A DNA stretch of 21,399 bases, from assembly GCA_043738425.1 (NCBI GenBank), contig JAYUGJ010000083.1, forward strand, positions 1-21,399. Reading direction: 5' to 3'. Positions 1-6,568 of the stretch are shown here, one piece after another. The stretch's first letter is position 1. Each line of letters begins with the position of its first letter. The notes under the pieces were generated by a model that was not told the DNA's origin, ran no database searches, and saw only the letters and a program-made list of their open reading frames with translations. The position numbers and the translations under genes are program-made. The stretch comes from PBB1 sp043738425. Its GTDB lineage: Bacteria; Pseudomonadota; Gammaproteobacteria; Burkholderiales; Burkholderiaceae_C.

Positions 1-984
1 GCCGCCGATGCCGCCAGAGCCGCCGCACAAATCCAGCCGCCGGTGTTTGCGGGGGGCGGTGCATCTGGCAATGCATTCACCAGCCCGAGCCCATCGGTGC
101 TCAATGCGAACGCCGAAAGCTTCGTGGCGTTATCTGCACCGTCGCAGCGGTCTGCTGCGATCTCGGTCGACAACAGCGGCTACGACGCGCTGGGCAATCA
201 AACGGGACCGATCACCGCACACACCACCGACTCGCCTGCAATGGCGTACGGCGAGCAAATGCGCAACGTGGCGCGATCGGCTGCCTATGTGGCGGGCAAT
301 GTGGCGATTGGTGCAGCCAAAGGGTTGGACAACCTGATCCCTGAAACAGCAGCCCTGGCCTACCGCGCAACCGGTTATGCCGCAGCAGGCGTAGTCAGCC
401 TGGTCAATACCAATGCATCCGATGCGATGTTCGCCAAGTACGAAGGCGTGACTGGTCGGTGGTTCAGTTACGACAACACCTTGCAAGAAGCCAGCGGCAT
501 CGCCGCGCAGCTTGCCGCCCCGATGGCAGGCCCTGCAGCGCGCATGGCGGGTGCCGCTGGCGAGGTCGCGGTTGCCAAGGACGTGGTGCTGGGCGGCTCG
601 TTGATTACACCGGGCGGCGGGGCCAGAGAGGTCAATGCGGCGAAGGATGTAGCTAAAGCAATTAGCATCTCATCACATGAACTCGCCGCAAAGGGCGTAG
701 CGAGCGGCGCTGACAACGCTGGCCATGTCCTGAAGCTCAAGAACCAGCTTGCGAGTCAGGCCCAGATGGCTGAAGCTGGAACGATCATGGCGGGTCCTGG
801 TGGGCGCGTTGCGTTCCGGGATGCACAGCGCGTGGCGAGCGAACACGGGGGCAATGCTGCTGATTGGGCCAAGAAGACCAGTTCATCTTTTACCGACGGC
901 AAGGGCACGAGATTCGAGACTCATTGGGTTGAGAACATCAAGACCGGCCAGCGTGTTGAGTTCAAGACGAAATTCCCCGAGTAA
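1..984 (+). CDS. C-terminal part of a large polymorphic toxin (contact-dependent or RHS/haemagglutinin-type), 5' partial
   Basis: The frame is open from the first base, so 327 residues of a longer protein are seen. Most of it is Ala/Gly-rich with weakly hydrophobic helices, including a run around GRWFSYDNTLQEASG, as in the pre-toxin region of large secreted toxins of Burkholderiales. The last ~70 residues (from about base 775) differ in composition: a segment RDAQRVASEHGGNAADWAKK, then SSSF, TRFETHWVEN and a Lys-rich end VEFKTKFPE. From memory this kind of tail ends many predicted polymorphic toxins and is likely the toxic tip; I cannot name its activity or catalytic residues. A small gene follows 2 nt after the stop, as expected for a toxin-immunity pair. 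The secretion domain lies outside the window, so delivery (two-partner, RHS or type VI) is unknown. Being a toxin is an inference from architecture and neighbours. Confidence 0.7.
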   Translation, partial: AADAARAAAQIQPPVFAGGGASGNAFTSPSPSVLNANAESFVALSAPSQRSAAISVDNSGYDALGNQTGPITAHTTDSPAMAYGEQMRNVARSAAYVAGNVAIGAAKGLDNLIPETAALAYRATGYAAAGVVSLVNTNASDAMFAKYEGVTGRWFSYDNTLQEASGIAAQLAAPMAGPAARMAGAAGEVAVAKDVVLGGSLITPGGGAREVNAAKDVAKAISISSHELAAKGVASGADNAGHVLKLKNQLASQAQMAEAGTIMAGPGGRVAFRDAQRVASEHGGNAADWAKKTSSSFTDGKGTRFETHWVENIKTGQRVEFKTKFPE

Positions 985-986
985 AG

Positions 987-1310
987 ATGGAACAAGCAGA
1001 AGGCTTTGACTCGAAGCGACGTGAGTTGGTCGCTGTGGCGGAATCGATGCTGGCAGGTGGCGCCAATTTGCTTGAAGGCGTGCGTCGCGTATGTGCATTG
1101 CGATTTGCTGTCGAAGACCCTGAGAACGAGGTCTTCCTGGCAATTCGTGCTATCGATTCTGAAACGGATCACTTCCCTCTGGGTGCAGTGCGTGCGAGCT
1201 GTAGCCCGGAGTACTTAAAGCGCGCTGACGACGAGATTCGGGCCTACTTGGCTGACGCGCGCGAAGAGATTCTTCAGGCTTGTCGGGAGATTGTGGAAGC
1301 GTTCTCTTGA
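987..1310 (+). CDS. Putative cognate immunity protein
   Basis: A 107-aa, acidic, soluble protein with no signal peptide or membrane helix. Its ATG lies 2 nt after the toxin stop codon, so the two are almost certainly cotranscribed and perhaps translationally coupled; no strong Shine-Dalgarno is visible. Recognisable stretches are ELVAVAESMLAGGANLLEG near the N-terminus, AIRAIDSETDHFPLG in the middle and CSPEYLKRADDEI before a helical C-terminus. Size, charge and position fit an immunity protein that binds the toxin tip in the producing cell. I do not recognise a named immunity family with certainty, so the role is inferred from position. Confidence 0.65.
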   Translation: MEQAEGFDSKRRELVAVAESMLAGGANLLEGVRRVCALRFAVEDPENEVFLAIRAIDSETDHFPLGAVRASCSPEYLKRADDEIRAYLADAREEILQACREIVEAFS

Positions 1311-1325
1311 GCGGTGTCCGCTTCG

Positions 1326-1436
1326 TCACAACGCTCGCCTGAGTGCCTCGGCCGCGTTGATGATCTCGATGCCCTCATGGCTGCTCCAGCGGTAGCAGGT
1401 ATTTGCGACGCCCCAGCTTGGCCTCGGGGTCAAGTC
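1326..1436 (-). pseudogene. Possible second PIN-domain C-terminal remnant, frameshifted
   Basis: Just 3' of the PIN remnant at 1430-1666, two adjacent minus-strand frames together look like the last part of another PIN protein. One frame reads LGRRKYLLPLEQP then stops. The neighbouring frame continues HEGIEIINAAEALRRAL and stops at 1326-1328. PIN toxins typically end with a 'LLxLgxyxGIxIxxxxEaLxxL' pattern, which is regained if the two frames are joined across a frameshift near base 1374. No start and no N-terminal half are present. This is a short, weak similarity read by eye. Confidence 0.35.
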
Positions 1437-1666
1437 TTGCTTCTTGCCTCCAGCCGCTCGACTGCTTCGCGCGCGGTGACGATGGGGATGCCCTGGAAGC
1501 TGCCCATGGGCAAGAGGTCGCGCTTGTCGCCCGAGGCGATGAGATCGGCCTGGCCGGTGACGGCTGCGGCGATGACGTGATCGTCATCGGGGTCGGTGGA
1601 CAGGACACGGGATCGTGGGGTCGCGTCTTTCATTTTTCATCCGACTGGCCGAGCTGATCGCCTTAA
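1430..1666 (-). pseudogene. Truncated PIN-domain (VapC-like) toxin gene
   Basis: The minus-strand frame ending at 1430 reads STDPDDDHVIAAAVTGQADL, then ASGDKRDLLPMGSFQGIPIV and TAREAVERLEA. This is the C-terminal half of a PIN-domain ribonuclease of the putative toxin-antitoxin PIN family: the DPDDD acidic motif, the SGDKDLL-type motif and the closing GIPIVTxxEAVxxL. The N-terminal half with the first catalytic Asp is missing. An in-frame TGA lies just 5' of the only ATG (1631-1633). The adjacent frame carries LLKAISSASRM, which could be the residue of the preceding helix before a one-base frameshift. Similarity stops at about 1666, where the EndoU direct repeat begins, so the gene was probably cut by that rearrangement. 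No VapB-like antitoxin is visible. Confidence 0.6.
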
Positions 1667-1706
1667 GCAGACTGGTCACGTGCGCGGATTGTGTTTGAGG
1701 TGTCGG
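1667..1706 (+). repeat. 40-bp direct repeat, copy 1
   Basis: Bases 1667-1706 match 1877-1916 at 39 of 40 positions; the single difference is T at 1692 against A at 1902. In the EndoU reading frame both encode ADWSRARI-x-FEVS. The two copies are 210 bp apart, exactly 70 codons. Copy 1 sits directly after an in-frame TAA (1664-1666) and marks the 5' edge of the EndoU fragment. Confidence 0.9.
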
Positions 1707-1876
1707 GCAAGGCCACCGGCTACCACGCCGAAGCAGCAGCGCAGGGCGCTGCGCGCATCACCCCAGGGGCTAGCGTCACGCAAAATCCAAACGGAACATA
1801 TGAGGCATCGGTGCAGATTTGGAGTGATGCGGCAAAGGATTGGGTTGCCAAGAGGAAAGACTCCACTTTTTTCCCC

Positions 1877-1916
1877 GCAGACTGGTCACGTGCGCGGATT
1901 GAGTTTGAGGTGTCGG
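1877..1916 (+). repeat. 40-bp direct repeat, copy 2
   Basis: Second copy of the repeat at 1667-1706 (39/40 identical). Here it occupies its natural place in the EndoU domain, in the FFPADWSRARIEFEVS signature. Confidence 0.9.
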
Positions 1917-2049
1917 AGGCGTTTCAGGTAAAAACCCCGAATCCAAAAGGACCTGGATCGGTTGGAGCGAGCCCGTCGGGGATTGACATCAGGTTCTCAT
2001 GGGATGGCAAAAACCGACGTACAACCTTCTACCCGCTCGGAGACTAGCC

Positions 2050-2904
2050 ATGACGGATCGGTACAAGTTGCGAATTCAGCCCGATAAGGTCGTCGGTAGC
2101 GACGGCAAGATGCAGCGGGTTCGCAGCATTTGGATAAACGACCCGTCGGGAAACTTTGTTGATCAGTTTTTCCTCATGGCAGCAGCAATGGACGATGACA
2201 TCCAAAGCGCCGAAGGCTCAGGCGCGGACTTCGTCGAGGGCATCCGCCGCATCGAAGCCGGCGAAGTCGACAAGATCGAAGCCGACGGCAATGCCTGGGT
2301 AGCCCACATCACGCGCCAAAAAGTATGGTTTGAAGGCCTGTACAGCCAAGGCGTAGGCGGCGAAGTCAGCTTCGAGCAATACAAGCTGGCCGTACAAACC
2401 TATGTGCAGTTTTTGGCCGACCCCGAGCACCAGCCCATCGAGGTGCCGTTCCCGGATCGCAGCGCCGACAAGCACTTCGTCTTGGATGACGCGATCGCCA
2501 GCGAGCGCATCTGCGCCGGCGAGGTCGAGCCGGTGTTCGCCGCCGGTCGGCGCGTCAAAGAAGTGGTCAGCGGCTACCACCTCGAAAGCGCCGCAAACGG
2601 CAACGGGCGCATCACACCGGGTGCTCCAGTCACCCCGATAGGTAGCAAGGGATGCTACGAAGCGGTGGTGCAAATCTGGAGCGATGCGAGCAAGAGCTGG
2701 GTGTCCAAATATATCGACACCAACTTCTTTCCCGCCGACTGGTCGCGGGCGCGGGCAGACTTCGAGATAACCAAAGCGTTTGAAGCAGCGAGGCCCATTC
2801 CGGGCCAACCCGCAGTGGTCGGCATCTCGCCAAGCGGCATACCAATTCGATTCAACTGGGACGCAAAGCACCAGCGCACCACGTTCTATCCACTGCAAGA
2901 TTGA
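2050..2904 (+). CDS. Immunity protein fused in frame to an EndoU nuclease domain
   Basis: A 284-aa protein. The ATG at 2050 is preceded by a purine-rich GGAGAC and lies 2 nt after the previous stop; a longer reading from 1999 would overlap the EndoU fragment and is less likely. Residues 1-136 are a soluble domain nearly identical in its second half to the free protein at 2911-3318 (DGN.WVAHI, LYSQGVGGEVSF, YKLAVQTYVQFLADPEHQP). By position this is an immunity domain, loosely recalling UPF0231/YacL. Where the free paralogue ends with PFPGS-stop, this one reads PFPDRSAD and continues. Residues ~150-284 are a second EndoU module: GEVEP, GYH (His177), YEAVVQIW, FFPADWS (226-232) and TTFYP (277-281). 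No signal peptide or delivery domain is present. It could be a recombination product with either domain still active. Fusion is seen directly; function is inferred. Confidence 0.75.
   Translation: MTDRYKLRIQPDKVVGSDGKMQRVRSIWINDPSGNFVDQFFLMAAAMDDDIQSAEGSGADFVEGIRRIEAGEVDKIEADGNAWVAHITRQKVWFEGLYSQGVGGEVSFEQYKLAVQTYVQFLADPEHQPIEVPFPDRSADKHFVLDDAIASERICAGEVEPVFAAGRRVKEVVSGYHLESAANGNGRITPGAPVTPIGSKGCYEAVVQIWSDASKSWVSKYIDTNFFPADWSRARADFEITKAFEAARPIPGQPAVVGISPSGIPIRFNWDAKHQRTTFYPLQD
2190..2455 (+). repeat. Immunity-gene direct repeat, copy 1
   Basis: Aligns with 3045-3310 at a constant offset of 855 bp over most of its length. The last 116 bp (2340-2455 against 3195-3310) have 5 mismatches by my count; the 5' part is more diverged. 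Copy 1 lies in the fusion gene. The near-identity ends at CCGTTCCCGG, just before the point where one copy stops and the other reads on. Confidence 0.85.
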
Positions 2905-2910
2905 CCGTCC

Positions 2911-3318
2911 ATGGGCTACACCCTGCACGCATCGTCACTGCGCACCGTCACCGATGGCGACACCACGCGCTGGTGTTCGCCCCTGCATGTTGCGGCCCCA
3001 GACGGCAGCATTGCCGATCAATACGGCCTGATGTGCACGGCCCTGTTCGACGACATCCAGAGCGCCGCAGGCTCAGGCGCCAAAGTGCTGGAAGCCGTTC
3101 GCCGCATTGAAGCCGGCGAAGTCGAGCAGATCGATGCCGACGGCAACGGCTGGGTCGCCCACATCGAGCGCGACCGGGTCTGGTTCGAAAGTTTGTACAG
3201 CCAAGGCGTAGGCGGCGAAGTCAGCTTCGCGCAATACAAGCTGGCCGTGCAGACCTATGTGCAGTTTTTAGCCGACCCCGAGCACCAGCCCGTCGAGGTG
3301 CCGTTCCCGGGCAGCTGA
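2911..3318 (+). CDS. Free immunity protein for the EndoU module
   Basis: A 135-aa soluble protein starting 6 nt after the fusion gene stop, with no obvious Shine-Dalgarno. After a divergent N-terminus (MGYTLHASSLRTVTDGD, then WCSPLHVAAPDGSIADQ) it matches the immunity half of the fusion gene: DDIQSAAGSGA, RRIEAGEVEQI, GNGWVAHIERDRVWFE and QYKLAVQTYVQFLADPEHQP. Following an EndoU domain directly, it is the best candidate for its cognate inhibitor. The divergent N-terminal third may set specificity toward one or the other EndoU module. There is no recognised motif beyond a loose resemblance to UPF0231/YacL. Confidence 0.7.
   Translation: MGYTLHASSLRTVTDGDTTRWCSPLHVAAPDGSIADQYGLMCTALFDDIQSAAGSGAKVLEAVRRIEAGEVEQIDADGNGWVAHIERDRVWFESLYSQGVGGEVSFAQYKLAVQTYVQFLADPEHQPVEVPFPGS
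3045..3310 (+). repeat. Immunity-gene direct repeat, copy 2
   Basis: Partner of 2190-2455 (offset 855 bp). The two direct copies flank EndoU module 2. Recombination between them would delete that module and leave a single immunity gene. Confidence 0.85.
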
Positions 3319-3320
3319 AC

Positions 3321-3500
3321 GCGGGCAACCCACCGCGGCCATCCGCATCGCGTGTAGCCCGGCGACCCCCGGCGACCCCGGCCAGGCATTCGCCACCGAG
3401 CTGCTCACCGACGTGATCGGTCGCGTCAAAGAAGGCGTGGCGTCCACGGAACGGGGACCGGTTCTGGTTGGGGTCAGCCTGCCCCCGCCTGACGAAGCGC
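3321..3500 (+). other. Coding-like remnant of unknown family
   Basis: Between the free immunity gene and ureD, one plus-strand frame is open and has third positions almost all G or C. It includes IACSPATPGDPGQAFATELL followed by TDVIGRVKEGVA. It has no clear start codon or Shine-Dalgarno, and its open frame then merges into the antisense shadow of ureD. It may be the tail of another toxin or immunity module, or simply high-GC noise. I recognise no family on either strand. Confidence 0.3.
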
Positions 3501-3528
3501 TCAGCGCGAACGGTTCACCGGCACCGAC

Positions 3529-4359
3529 TCAGCACCGCCACACGCGTGGCGCGCAGGCCGGCAGGTTCCAGCCGACCTCGCGCCAGCGCGCCCATACCGC
3601 GCCCAACAGCTGCATGGCCGGTTCAACCTGTGGTGCCAGCACGCGCAGCACCACCACTTCTGCGCGGGCCGACGTGGCACCCGCGGCGCGCGCCAGCGGG
3701 TGCTGCGATGCCACCGCGCGCGCAGCATCGAGCAGCTGCTCGCGCCGCTCGTTCGGCATCGCCGAGCCGGCCGCAAACCACGTCGTGGCCAGCACCCGGA
3801 AACCGGCAAAACCCAGCGGTGAAGCGAGCAGGCGCGTGTCGCTGCCGCGGATCGTCGCGCGTTCCAGCCACACGCCCGGCAGTTCGATGCGCTGCGCATA
3901 GTGGCCGGCGTCGAAGGCTTCACCGCTGGCCGGCAAACCCAGCGCCACCGCATCCCAGCCGATCATTTCGCCGCCGGCTGCCAGTTCGAAGCGCAGGCTG
4001 TTTTCAGCCAGCGCGGCGCGGTGGCAAATGGTTTCCAACGGCAACCATTCGAGGCGCGCTCCGTCGGCCACCCGGGCGGTCACGCGCTGTGCCGCGGGCT
4101 CGCCGGCGCTGCGATAAAACCGCGCCGCGCTTGGTGTGGTGATCAGCGCGTGCGCGCCTTCGCGCAAGGTCGCATCGAGCTGCAACACATCGCCACCGAC
4201 GATGCCGCCGGGCGGGTGCACCAGCACGTGGTGGCACACGCCGCTGCCCTCGGGGTACAGGCTTTGCAGCACGCGCAGCGGCCCGTGGTGGCGATCGTGT
4301 GCCAGCGTGCGCGCACCGTCACGGCGGTAGTTCAGCGCAAGGTGCCCGGTCCAGCCCAT
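3529..4359 (-). CDS. ureD: Urease accessory protein UreD (UreH)
   Basis: A 276-aa cytoplasmic protein of normal UreD length with an intact C-terminus (ACAPRVWRC). UreD is the scaffold that binds apo-urease and, with UreF and UreG, passes nickel to the active site. Landmarks are the N-terminal GWTGHLALNYRRDGARTL, the family signature HPPGGIVGGDVLQL, TTPSAARFYRS and the WLPLETICH segment. It begins at ATG 4357-4359; further upstream in this frame no better start is seen. In most bacteria ureD is directly followed by ureABC and ureEFG. Here the bases 3' of it hold the toxin array on the other strand and no other urease gene is in the window, so the rest of the system must lie elsewhere or be absent. 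The ORF itself shows no damage. Confidence 0.9.
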   Translation of the reverse strand: MGWTGHLALNYRRDGARTLAHDRHHGPLRVLQSLYPEGSGVCHHVLVHPPGGIVGGDVLQLDATLREGAHALITTPSAARFYRSAGEPAAQRVTARVADGARLEWLPLETICHRAALAENSLRFELAAGGEMIGWDAVALGLPASGEAFDAGHYAQRIELPGVWLERATIRGSDTRLLASPLGFAGFRVLATTWFAAGSAMPNERREQLLDAARAVASQHPLARAAGATSARAEVVVLRVLAPQVEPAMQLLGAVWARWREVGWNLPACAPRVWRC

Positions 4360-4370
4360 CCATTCATACC

Positions 4371-4425
4371 CATCGTTGCTTGTTCATCGATGTTTATCCA
4401 TCGATGCCTACCGATCGGTGCCTGT
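4371..4425. repeat. Imperfect 12-14 bp tandem units upstream of ureD
   Basis: Directly upstream of ureD the sequence has successive units beginning CATCGTTG, CATCGATG, CATCGATG and CCGATCGGTG, 12-14 bp apart. Two of the cores are perfect 8-bp palindromes (4385-4392, 4399-4406) and the fourth contains a 10-bp palindrome ACCGATCGGT (4410-4419). The position, between the kinase stop and the ureD start, suits a regulatory site, but no regulator is known for it. Confidence 0.5.
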
Positions 4426-4490
4426 CTGCCCACGCCCGGCAGCACATGCCAACGGTCAATCGCTGATCATGCCCGCGCGCGCTGCTGCGC

Positions 4491-6461
4491 TCAGGGCGCT
4501 TTCATGGCCAATTTGAACGCGATCATGGCGCGCAGTTTGTTGGGCAACACCGGTTTGATCAGCAGATGAAAGTTTTGCTGTTGCGCGTCGAGTTCATGGC
4601 CTGACATCGTGCTGCCGGTCACCACGATGGCGGGCAACGCGTCACCGAAGCGTGACCGCAATGCGGCCAGCGCGTCGAGGCCGGTGGCACCGGGTTCGAG
4701 CCGGTAGTCGACGATGACCAGGTCCGGCGTGGCGGTGGCCACATCGGCACCGTGCGCCCAGGCGGTACAACGCGCCACGCTGTCGAACGCCACGATGTCG
4801 GCACCCCAGCCGCGCAGCAACACCTCGAGCCCGGCGCGCACGGCCGGCTCGTCTTCCACCACCACGATCAAACGGCCGTGCAGCGTCAAACCCAATGGGC
4901 CTTTGCTCAAGGACACCTGGTCAAACGTTTGCGGCAGCCGCTTGCCCACCGGCAATTCGATGCTGAAGACGCTGCCTTTGCCAAGTTGTGAGCGCAGGCC
5001 GATCGGCGCACCCATCAACACTGCCAACCGTTTGACGATGGCCAACCCGAGGCCCAGGCCTTTGCGCTGCTGCGGCTCGGCGTCGCGGTCCAGCGGCAGT
5101 TGATAGAACTCGTCGAACACCCGCGCCAATTCACTTTCGGCGATGCCGATGCCGGTGTCCCAGACCTGCAGCAGCAGCCGGTCACCACGGCGACGGCAGC
5201 CGATCAGCACCGTGCCGTCGCGGGTGTAGCGGATGGCGTTGGCAACGAAGTTGCGGGCAATTCGCTCGACCAGTACCGGGTCGGCATAGACCAGGTGGTG
5301 TGCGCCGCGAAAGCGCAGCGCCAGGCCTTTTTCGAATGCCTGCGCCTCGAAGTTCAAGCGCAGCCTTCGGTACAAATCGCTCAGCGCGGCGTGCTGCGGT
5401 TGCACCTCGATGCCGCCGCTGTCGATACGGGTGATGTCGAGCAACTCAGAGAACAAGCCCTCCAGCACATCGACCGATTCGTTGATGTTGTTGACCAGGT
5501 GAGTGACTTCGCTGTCGTGGTTTTTCAGGCGCAGCGCTTCGGCAAACAAGCCCATCGCGTGCAGTGGTTGTCGCAGGTCGTGGCTGGCGGCTGAAAAGAA
5601 TTGCGTTTTGGCGCGGTTGGCGATTTCGGCTTCACGCCGCGCCGCATCGGCGGCGTCTTTTTCGATACGCAACTGCACCAGCAGGTGGTCGGCGTGCAGC
5701 TTCAGTTCCAGTGCACGCTGCAGTGCCTGGCGGTAGTTGCGCGCCAGCAGCGTGGTCAGCGAAAAGATCAACAGCAATATGCCGGCCAGTCGCAAGCTGT
5801 CGCGGCTGCCGTCGAGGCCCACCCGAACCGCCATCGGCACGAAACACAGCGCGGCAAACAACAAAAAAACGCGCGGCTGGTTGGCCAGCACTGGCACCAC
5901 CGCAATGCAAAACGTATACACCGTGATGATCAAAGCGATTTGCTGCGCTGCTTCACCGCGCTGGTAGAACACCCAGGCGGTGAGACCCCACAACGCGCCC
6001 GAGGCCAGCGTGCCGGCATTCCAGCCGCGACGCCAGCGCTGCCAATCGGCCGCGGTGTGCGGCGTGGCGACTCGGTAGCGGCGCAGCAGCCCCAGTCGCG
6101 CCAGCCACAACGTGGTGAACAGCATCAACCAGGGCAGCACCACCATCGCGGGCGTGTCGGCCCAGAACACCATCAAGATGACGGCGATGCCCGCCAGGTT
6201 GCCGGCCAGTTGCGCAGGCATGTAATCGAACGCGCTGCGTACTTCTTCGGGCAGCGATTCGCTGCGGGTGACGCGCGTGGGTGCGGCCGTTCGCGCATCG
6301 GCGGCGCTGTCGGGCCAGCCGGTGGCGGCGGTGTCTGCGTCGGCACCTGCGCTTCGGCTCGGGTCAGCGTAGGCGTCCGTGCTCGGCCACAACGACGGTG
6401 ACAGCGTGGGTTTCCAGCTGGGCCGCGGCGGGTCGCGGCGGGTGGGGTCGATGGCGTCCAT
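4491..6461 (-). CDS. Membrane hybrid sensor histidine kinase with C-terminal receiver
   Basis: A 656-aa protein. I start it at ATG 6461, preceded by AAGGGG at good spacing; a TTG seven codons upstream is less likely. Residues 1-80 are a Pro/Ala-rich cytoplasmic-type region. About 85-242 hold roughly six membrane helices with no periplasmic sensor domain. A short coiled coil (about 250-285) leads to the H-box FFSAASHDLRQPL with phospho-acceptor His294. The HATPase has the N-box RNFVANAI (about 403-410), DTGIG (435-439) and GLGLGLAI (468-475). A receiver follows with EDE (537-539), acceptor Asp585, Thr615 and Lys636. It would autophosphorylate at His294 and pass phosphate to its own receiver and/or the response regulator at 6596-7336. 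The signal is unknown; with no sensory extracellular domain it may sense membrane or internal state. Confidence 0.88.
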   Translation of the reverse strand: MDAIDPTRRDPPRPSWKPTLSPSLWPSTDAYADPSRSAGADADTAATGWPDSAADARTAAPTRVTRSESLPEEVRSAFDYMPAQLAGNLAGIAVILMVFWADTPAMVVLPWLMLFTTLWLARLGLLRRYRVATPHTAADWQRWRRGWNAGTLASGALWGLTAWVFYQRGEAAQQIALIITVYTFCIAVVPVLANQPRVFLLFAALCFVPMAVRVGLDGSRDSLRLAGILLLIFSLTTLLARNYRQALQRALELKLHADHLLVQLRIEKDAADAARREAEIANRAKTQFFSAASHDLRQPLHAMGLFAEALRLKNHDSEVTHLVNNINESVDVLEGLFSELLDITRIDSGGIEVQPQHAALSDLYRRLRLNFEAQAFEKGLALRFRGAHHLVYADPVLVERIARNFVANAIRYTRDGTVLIGCRRRGDRLLLQVWDTGIGIAESELARVFDEFYQLPLDRDAEPQQRKGLGLGLAIVKRLAVLMGAPIGLRSQLGKGSVFSIELPVGKRLPQTFDQVSLSKGPLGLTLHGRLIVVVEDEPAVRAGLEVLLRGWGADIVAFDSVARCTAWAHGADVATATPDLVIVDYRLEPGATGLDALAALRSRFGDALPAIVVTGSTMSGHELDAQQQNFHLLIKPVLPNKLRAMIAFKLAMKAP

Positions 6462-6496
6462 TGCGTGCCCCTTGCTTGCCAATTATTTTTTACCAG

Positions 6497-6568
6497 TGAC
6501 GCGCCAGTCGCGGGCCACGAACTTGCGAGTCACGCGCCAGTGACGCACGGGCCTGTGACGCACGGGCC
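6497..6568. repeat. Short direct repeats between response regulator and kinase genes
   Basis: The 134-bp gap between the two genes contains GTGACGCACGGGCC twice (6540-6553 and 6555-6568, 15-bp period) and CGCGCCAGT twice (6500-6508, 6533-6541), with related TGACGCG/TCACGCG variants. It may be a binding site for the response regulator or a local slippage product. Confidence 0.5.

Larger units (their letters stand above)
1667..2047 (+). pseudogene. Truncated orphan EndoU-type nuclease toxin module
   Basis: This frame encodes a C-terminal part of a bacterial EndoU nuclease domain, the toxic tip of many polymorphic toxins, which cleaves RNA. Visible landmarks are GYHAEAAAQGAARITPG (the His-containing loop), a strand YEASVQIWSDAAKDWV, the signature STFFPADWSRARIEFEVSEA and the closing strand RRTTFYPL. 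The N-terminal part of the domain and any toxin backbone are missing. An in-frame TAA at 1664-1666 precedes it, and the only nearby start is a GTG at 1691 created inside the repeat, without a Shine-Dalgarno. It is best read as a displaced tip fragment serving as a recombination donor or left by tip replacement. The immunity domain of the next gene starts 2 nt after its stop. EndoU assignment is by motif recognition. Confidence 0.7.

Noticed and set aside
1999..2049. Longer start for the immunity-EndoU fusion at 1999
   Set aside because: It would overlap the EndoU fragment in another frame; the ATG at 2050 has a good upstream purine-rich site and matches the paralogue start region.
4491..6482. 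Long plus-strand open frames opposite the kinase (for example 5601-6401)
   Set aside because: They are high-GC antisense shadows rich in Arg, Gln and His with no domain, opposite a clear kinase.
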